From assembly GCA_900555435.1 (NCBI GenBank), contig USLH01000080.1, positions 1 to 10,546 on the forward strand: 10,546 nucleotides of DNA, read 5' to 3'. How positions within the stretch are numbered: position 1 is the first letter of the stretch; every line of letters begins with the position of its first letter. The translations under genes and the position numbers were made by a program. Shown here one piece after another: positions 6,127 through 10,546 of this stretch. Source of the DNA: an uncultured Oscillospiraceae bacterium (GTDB lineage Bacteria; Bacillota; Clostridia; Oscillospirales; Ruminococcaceae). The notes under the pieces are model-generated. The model saw only the letters and a program-made list of their open reading frames with translations. It did not search any database and was not told where the DNA came from.

Positions 6127-6180
6127 GGAAGAAAGAAACCGCCGCTTTCCGGCGGAAAATGACACAGGAGGAATTACCCT

Positions 6181-7050
6181 ATGAACGCACTTGCCAATGT
6201 TTCCAAATCGCTGAAAGAAGCGCTGGAAAAGAACGGCGCCGTTAAAAAGCTGCTGACGCTGGATGTTGCGATCCTTTTCGGCGGGCTGGGCCTTCAGTTC
6301 TTCTTCTGGCTCATCAATCTCTGGACTCCCTGGATCATTCTCAGCAATTTCTTATCCCTGTTCTGCACCGTTCTCTACTATATCATGATTGCCGGCATGG
6401 TTCTGACCTTTGCCAATGCAAAGTGGCAGCTGCTGGCCTTCGGCTGCTGGGGCTATGCTGGGTTCCAGTTCATTTCCTTCCTGCGCCAGCTGCTGTATCG
6501 CTACAACCACTACTTTAACCTGTCCACCCTCTTTGTGATCGTGCTGTGGGCCGGGCTTGGCGTTCTCTGCTTCTTCGCCGCCAACCCTGACAAGATTCCG
6601 AAAGCGAAACCCGCCGCCCCCGTTCCTCCCGCAGCCGGAAACGGCCAGTGGAACAGCGGCACTCCCGCTTGGAACGGCGCCCCTCAGCAGAATGCGGCTC
6701 CTCAGCAGAACGGCGCCCCTGTCTGGAACAACAACGCTGCCCCCGCTTGGAACGGCGTTCCCCAGCAGCCCGCCGCTCCGGCTCCTGCACCTGTTGCTGC
6801 TCCGGCTCCTGCAGTTCCCGCTCCCGAAGCGCCTGCTGCACCTGTAGTGGAAGTGCCTGCCGCTCCCGTGACGGAAACACCCGCAGCGGAAACCCCTGCT
6901 GTCCCTGCTGCTGAAGCTCCTGCGGCTTCTGTAGTGGAAGCTCCTGCGGCTCCCGCTCCCGAAGCACCTGCCGCTCCTGTCTGCCCCGCCTGCGGTGCAG
7001 CGGTTCCGGAATCCGGAAAATTCTGCCCCTCCTGCGGCGCAAAGCTGTAA
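6181..7050 (+). CDS. Membrane protein with Ala/Pro-rich linker and C-terminal zinc ribbon
   Basis: This 289-residue protein is built from three parts. Residues 1-27 are a short amphipathic N-terminus (KSLKEALEKNGAVKKL). Residues about 28-134 hold four hydrophobic helices with many Trp, Phe and Tyr. Residues about 138-266 are an extended Ala/Pro linker containing APQQN-type and then EAPAAPV-type repeats. Residues 268-288 form a zinc ribbon, CPAC (Cys268, Cys271) and CPSC (Cys282, Cys285), ending in CGAKL. Zinc-ribbon-tailed membrane proteins of this layout are common in Firmicutes and are usually annotated only by the ribbon; the ribbon is likely cytoplasmic and may bind a protein or nucleic acid partner. 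The start at ATG 6181 has AGGAGG at good spacing. The gene is monocistronic, with its own promoter and terminator. I do not recognise a specific function. Confidence 0.85.
   Translation: MNALANVSKSLKEALEKNGAVKKLLTLDVAILFGGLGLQFFFWLINLWTPWIILSNFLSLFCTVLYYIMIAGMVLTFANAKWQLLAFGCWGYAGFQFISFLRQLLYRYNHYFNLSTLFVIVLWAGLGVLCFFAANPDKIPKAKPAAPVPPAAGNGQWNSGTPAWNGAPQQNAAPQQNGAPVWNNNAAPAWNGVPQQPAAPAPAPVAAPAPAVPAPEAPAAPVVEVPAAPVTETPAAETPAVPAAEAPAASVVEAPAAPAPEAPAAPVCPACGAAVPESGKFCPSCGAKL
6655..6990 (+). repeat. Short imperfect repeats coding for the Ala/Pro linker
   Basis: The linker DNA is built of short imperfect repeats. An early block alternates WNGAP and APQQN codons (about 6670-6770). A later block alternates GCTCCTGC and CCTGCTG words encoding PAAP and EAPAA (about 6770-6985). 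Because of this composition the opposite strand and other frames are spuriously open here; none has a convincing start or ribosome binding site. Confidence 0.65.
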
Positions 7051-7062
7051 TTGAAAAAAATC

Positions 7063-7094
7063 GCCCCCGATGCAGATACGCATCGGGGGCTTTC
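7063..7094. terminator. Bidirectional intrinsic terminator
   Basis: A perfect 11-base-pair stem (GCCCCCGATGC at 7063-7073 with 7080-7090) and a 6-base loop are flanked by seven A residues on the left (7054-7060) and TTTCTTTT on the right (7091-7098). It sits between the convergent zinc-ribbon and Nudix genes and supplies a T run in both directions. Confidence 0.92.
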
Positions 7095-7096
7095 TT

Positions 7097-7630
7097 TTAT
7101 CGGATCTTTTTTCCCGCCTTGTATTCGGCAAGAAGATCATAAGCGTCGTACCGGGTGGGGACGGCCTCGCCCCGCTGCCGCATGGCCCCGTATTCGGCAC
7201 GATCCACCCATTTAGCACCGATGACCTCCTCCGGCTGGAGGGTCATCTCCTCCAGGGGGATGTCCCGGATGAAGAGATACACATCCTGAAAGGCGCTGTA
7301 ATCCTTCTCATTTTTCGCCCGCCAGTGATCCTGCCGCATCAGCGCGCCCGGCTCCCCTTTCGTAAGATCCACGCCAATCTCCTCGGCGGCTTCCCGAAGG
7401 GCGCCCTGATAGGTGTCCTCCCCGGCAGTCACGGCGCCGCCGGTACACTCCCAAAGCCCACCCAGCAGCTTTGACAAGTGCCGTCTTGTCATCAGCACCC
7501 GGTCGTTGGAATCAAAGATCCAGAGCATCACCACCAGATGATAGTCCTCCGGCGGCATAAATTTTCCCCGCTCCTGAAAGCGACCGGTCTTCTGCCGGTT
7601 TTCATCGTAAACGTCCCAAAGCTCTGCCAT
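7097..7630 (-). CDS. Nudix hydrolase
   Basis: This 177-residue enzyme has a perfect Nudix box: Gly65, Glu71, then R79-E80-A-A-E83-E84-I-G-V. Those glutamates bind the metal used to cleave a nucleoside-diphosphate-linked substrate. The N-terminus (ELWDVYDENRQKTG) and the TRRHLSKLLGGLWECTGG strand resemble the isopentenyl-diphosphate-isomerase-like Nudix branch. However, that branch also contains many general hydrolases, so the substrate is open. The start at ATG 7628-7630 has AAGGA about eight bases upstream. No clear promoter lies in the roughly 45 bases between the nifU terminator and this start, so expression may depend on readthrough from nifS-nifU. It ends at the bidirectional terminator shared with the zinc-ribbon gene. 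Confidence 0.92.
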   Translation of the reverse strand: MAELWDVYDENRQKTGRFQERGKFMPPEDYHLVVMLWIFDSNDRVLMTRRHLSKLLGGLWECTGGAVTAGEDTYQGALREAAEEIGVDLTKGEPGALMRQDHWRAKNEKDYSAFQDVYLFIRDIPLEEMTLQPEEVIGAKWVDRAEYGAMRQRGEAVPTRYDAYDLLAEYKAGKKIR

Positions 7631-7669
7631 TGTTTTCGTCCTTTCTTCGGGGAATCACCCGTTTCGGTG

Positions 7670-7699
7670 AAAAAACCGGACCCGAAAGCCGGGCCCGGT
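7670..7699 (-). terminator. Intrinsic terminator after nifU
   Basis: On the minus strand, CCGGGCCCG (7698-7690) pairs with CGGGTCCGG (7684-7676), including one G-U pair, around a 5-base loop, and is followed by TTTTTT (7675-7670). It begins about 15 bases after the nifU stop. The downstream Nudix gene starts 40 bases further on without an obvious promoter, so termination may be partial. Confidence 0.8.
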
Positions 7700-7713
7700 C
7701 CGATGCGGTTTTC

Positions 7714-8163
7714 TTATTTGCTGCAGTCCGATCCATCGCAGCTGCACGCATGGCAGTCCTCCTCCAGATTGCCTACGATGGGGGTGGGGTCGATGCCCTG
7801 ACGACGGTAGTAGTCCGCCACAGCCGCCTTCACCGCCTGCTCCGCCAGTACGGAACAGTGGAGCTTCACTGGCGGCAGCCCGTCCAGCGCTTCCACCACT
7901 GCCTGGTTGGTCAGCTTCAGAGCGTCCTCCAGAGGCTTGCCCTTGATGAGGTCGGTGGCCATGGAAGAGGTGGCGATGGCTGCGCCGCAGCCGAAGGTCT
8001 GGAACTTCACGTCTTCAATGATGCCGTTTTCGATCTTCAAAAAGATCTTCATGATGTCGCCGCACTTCTGGTTTCCCACCTCGCCGACGCCGTTGGCGTC
8101 CGGGATCTCACCGACGTTGTGGGGATTTGCGAAGTGCTCCATGACTTTTGCGCTGTATAACAT
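7714..8163 (-). CDS. nifU: Fe-S cluster assembly scaffold, clostridial NifU type
   Basis: This 149-residue IscU/NifU-N protein is the scaffold on which Fe-S clusters are built from sulfur delivered by the cysteine desulfurase encoded just upstream. The three cluster ligand cysteines are present: Cys34 in NQKCGD (with Asp36), Cys59 in FGCGAAIA, and Cys103 in LHCSVLAEQA. The C-terminus carries an extra cysteine-rich tail, Cys137, Cys140, Cys142 and Cys147 (DCHACSCDGSDC), which is absent from proteobacterial IscU but which I recall from clostridial NifU-like scaffolds. The start at ATG 8161-8163 has AAAGGA about ten bases upstream. The gene follows nifS by 21 bases and ends at a terminator. Confidence 0.95.
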   Translation of the reverse strand: MLYSAKVMEHFANPHNVGEIPDANGVGEVGNQKCGDIMKIFLKIENGIIEDVKFQTFGCGAAIATSSMATDLIKGKPLEDALKLTNQAVVEALDGLPPVKLHCSVLAEQAVKAAVADYYRRQGIDPTPIVGNLEEDCHACSCDGSDCSK

Positions 8164-8184
8164 AAGGGAACCGTCCTTTCTTTT

Positions 8185-9384
<1,200 letters not shown>

Positions 9385-9418
9385 AAGGGATCTCCTTTCT
9401 CCTTGATTTTCCAGTTTT

Positions 9419-9448
9419 ATTATATACCGATTCAGTCGTTGACCGCAA
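9419..9448 (-). promoter_or_regulatory. Promoter of nifS-nifU
   Basis: On the minus strand, a perfect TATAAT (9419-9424) lies 18 bases after a weak -35, TTGCGG (9443-9448). The predicted start near 9412 gives a leader of about 28 bases carrying AAAGGAG. A perfect 10-base palindrome GAAAATTTTC sits about 22 bases upstream of the -35 (9470-9479) and could be a regulator site, though AT-rich palindromes of this size also arise by chance. Confidence 0.65.
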
Positions 9449-9502
9449 GAGCAGTCCCGCAAGTTTACAGAAAATTTTCAATTCCTATCAAATCGGTGGA
9501 AA

Positions 9503-9931
9503 TTAGCGGAACTTATGGCTTTCCGCCACCGCCATCTGATCGCAGCGTTCGTTTTCCGGGTGTCCGGCGTGCCCCTTGACCCAGCAGAAGGTCATCTCGT
9601 GCCGGGACAGTTCCGATAGCAGCCGCTCCCAGAGATCCACGTTCAGAGCCGGGGACTTGTCCGCTTTTTTCCAGCCGTTCCGTTTCCAGCTGTAGACCCA
9701 GCCTTTGGTGATGGCGTCGATCACATATTTGGAATCGCTGGTCAGCGTGACCTTGCAGGGAAACTTCAGAGCGGCAAGCCCTTCGATCACGGCGGTCAGC
9801 TCCATACGGTTGTTGGTAGTGGAGGCTTCCCCGCCGGAAAGCTCCTTCCGGTGGCCGTCGCATTCCAGCACCGCTCCCCACCCGCCCGGGCCGGGATTCC
9901 CGCTGCAGGCCCCGTCGGTATACAGATTCAC
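9503..9931 (-). CDS. rnhA: Ribonuclease HI
   Basis: This enzyme cleaves the RNA strand of RNA-DNA hybrids, for example R-loops and primers. The metal-binding residues are all visible, numbered from the GTG at 9929-9931: Asp6 (YTDGACSG), Glu44 (NNRMEL), Asp66 (TSDSKYV) and Asp131 (NERCDQMA), plus the catalytic His121 (WVKGHAGHPEN). The GTG gives 142 residues but lies 16 bases from the only good Shine-Dalgarno, AGGAGG (9948-9953). Three codons upstream in frame an ATC at 9938-9940 sits exactly seven bases from that site and would give (M)RQVNLYTDG, matching the MLKQVEIFTDG beginning of Escherichia coli RNase HI. The true start is therefore probably ATC, giving 145 residues. The Shine-Dalgarno directly follows the ung stop, so the two genes are co-transcribed. 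Confidence 0.95.
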   Translation of the reverse strand: MNLYTDGACSGNPGPGGWGAVLECDGHRKELSGGEASTTNNRMELTAVIEGLAALKFPCKVTLTSDSKYVIDAITKGWVYSWKRNGWKKADKSPALNVDLWERLLSELSRHEMTFCWVKGHAGHPENERCDQMAVAESHKFR

Positions 9932-9954
9932 CTGTCGGATAACGCTTCCTCCTT

Positions 9955-10546
9955 TCAGTCAGGGATGCGCCAGTCCATGGTGACGCCGTGCTGATTGAGA
10001 AAATGGGTGGCTTTGGAAAAATGCCGGCAGCCGAAAAAGCCGGAATACGCCGACAACGGACTGGGATGGGGCGCCGTCAGCACCAGATGGTTGGGGTTCG
10101 TGAGCAGCGGCTGCTTCGCCCGGGCGTTTGCCCCCCAGAGGAGGAAAACGATGGGCTGGTCCCGCTCATTCAGGATCTTGATCACATCGTCGGTAAAGGT
10201 CTCCCAGCCGATGCCTTTGTGGGAATTCGGCTGCCCCGCCCGGACGGTGAGGACGTTGTTCAGTAAAAGCACCCCGTTCCTCGCCCACGCTTCCAGACAG
10301 CCGTGATGAGGCGGCTGCACGCCTAAGTCGTCCTGCAGCTCCTTGAAAATATTCTGGAGGGAGGGAGGGATCGGCACCCCTTTCTGCACGGAAAAGGAAA
10401 GCCCGTGGGCCTGCCCGGGGCCGTGGTAGGGATCCTGCCCGATGATGACCGCCTTCACCTGGCTGCAGGGGGTGAACCGCAGGGCGTTAAAAAGATCATA
10501 CATGGACGGATAGATCGTCTGGGTGCAGTATTCCTGCTTTAAAATC
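9955..10546 (-). CDS. ung: Uracil-DNA glycosylase, family 1 (5' end outside the window)
   Basis: This base-excision-repair enzyme removes uracil from DNA. The open frame runs from the right edge (visible upstream residues LKQEYCTQTIYPSM) to TGA 9955-9957, about 196 residues of a protein that is usually near 225. So only the first few dozen residues are missing, and the internal ATG at 10501-10503 is not the start. Hallmarks are GQDPYHGPGQAHGLSFSV with the catalytic Asp, the VFLLWGANA strand, and the APHPSPLSAYSGFFG loop with the catalytic His. It is the upstream partner of rnhA, with 14 bases from its stop to the proposed ATC start. Identification is certain; the promoter is out of view. Confidence 0.97.
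   Translation of the reverse strand, partial: ILKQEYCTQTIYPSMYDLFNALRFTPCSQVKAVIIGQDPYHGPGQAHGLSFSVQKGVPIPPSLQNIFKELQDDLGVQPPHHGCLEAWARNGVLLLNNVLTVRAGQPNSHKGIGWETFTDDVIKILNERDQPIVFLLWGANARAKQPLLTNPNHLVLTAPHPSPLSAYSGFFGCRHFSKATHFLNQHGVTMDWRIPD

Noticed and set aside
6352..7218. Open frame of 288 codons on the minus strand opposite the zinc-ribbon gene, rich in Arg, Ser and Gly
   Set aside because: It is an artefact of the repetitive Ala/Pro codons on the other strand. It runs through the bidirectional terminator and into the Nudix gene and lacks a ribosome binding site.
9470..9479. GAAAATTTTC palindrome upstream of nifS as an IscR-type operator
   Set aside because: It does not match a known Fe-S regulator motif that I can name and such AT palindromes are frequent by chance; noted under the promoter only.

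Overview
The window reads as a chromosomal segment of a fairly GC-rich member of the Firmicutes, probably a Clostridia/Oscillospiraceae-type anaerobe. This rests on AGGAGG ribosome binding sites on most genes, Gram-positive style sigma-A promoters, NifS and NifU of the clostridial type, a VTC-domain/DUF4956 pair and a Cthe_2159-like beta-helix lipoprotein. The taxonomic call is inference from gene content; no rRNA or other marker is present. Genes are densely packed, several overlap by a few bases, and no insertion sequence, CRISPR array, tRNA or rRNA was seen.

Region 1 (1-2620). The tail of a GNAT acetyltransferase on the plus strand ends at a strong hairpin terminator. Facing it, a minus-strand operon encodes an OmpR/PhoB-type response regulator, its sensor histidine kinase (8-base overlap) and, right behind the kinase stop, a frameshifted gene. 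That third gene keeps its ribosome binding site and stop but needs three or four single-base corrections to read through. The operon has a near-consensus promoter giving an almost leaderless message.

Region 2 (2623-6075). A minus-strand pair encodes a VTC-domain (polyphosphate-polymerase-like) enzyme and a DUF4956 membrane protein, again with an 8-base overlap. Divergent from it is a large secreted lipoprotein of the carbohydrate-binding beta-helix family (Cthe_2159-like). The 130-base gap between them holds two mirrored promoters. Each has a 7-base direct repeat of 11-base period ending nine bases before a -10 box, and no recognisable -35 box. This is the geometry of PhoB/OmpR-type activator sites, so the neighbouring response regulator is the natural candidate regulator of both arms. 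Regulator, kinase, VTC enzyme, DUF4956 protein and lipoprotein together look like one regulated envelope module. This is the most interesting part of the window.

Region 3 (6098-7094). A single plus-strand gene with its own promoter and terminator encodes a four-helix membrane protein with a long Ala/Pro-rich linker and a C-terminal zinc ribbon.

Region 4 (7097-10546). Housekeeping genes lie on the minus strand. In transcription order they are uracil-DNA glycosylase (ung, running off the right edge), ribonuclease HI (rnhA, with a puzzling start codon), cysteine desulfurase nifS, Fe-S scaffold nifU with its terminator, and a Nudix hydrolase that shares a bidirectional terminator with the zinc-ribbon gene.
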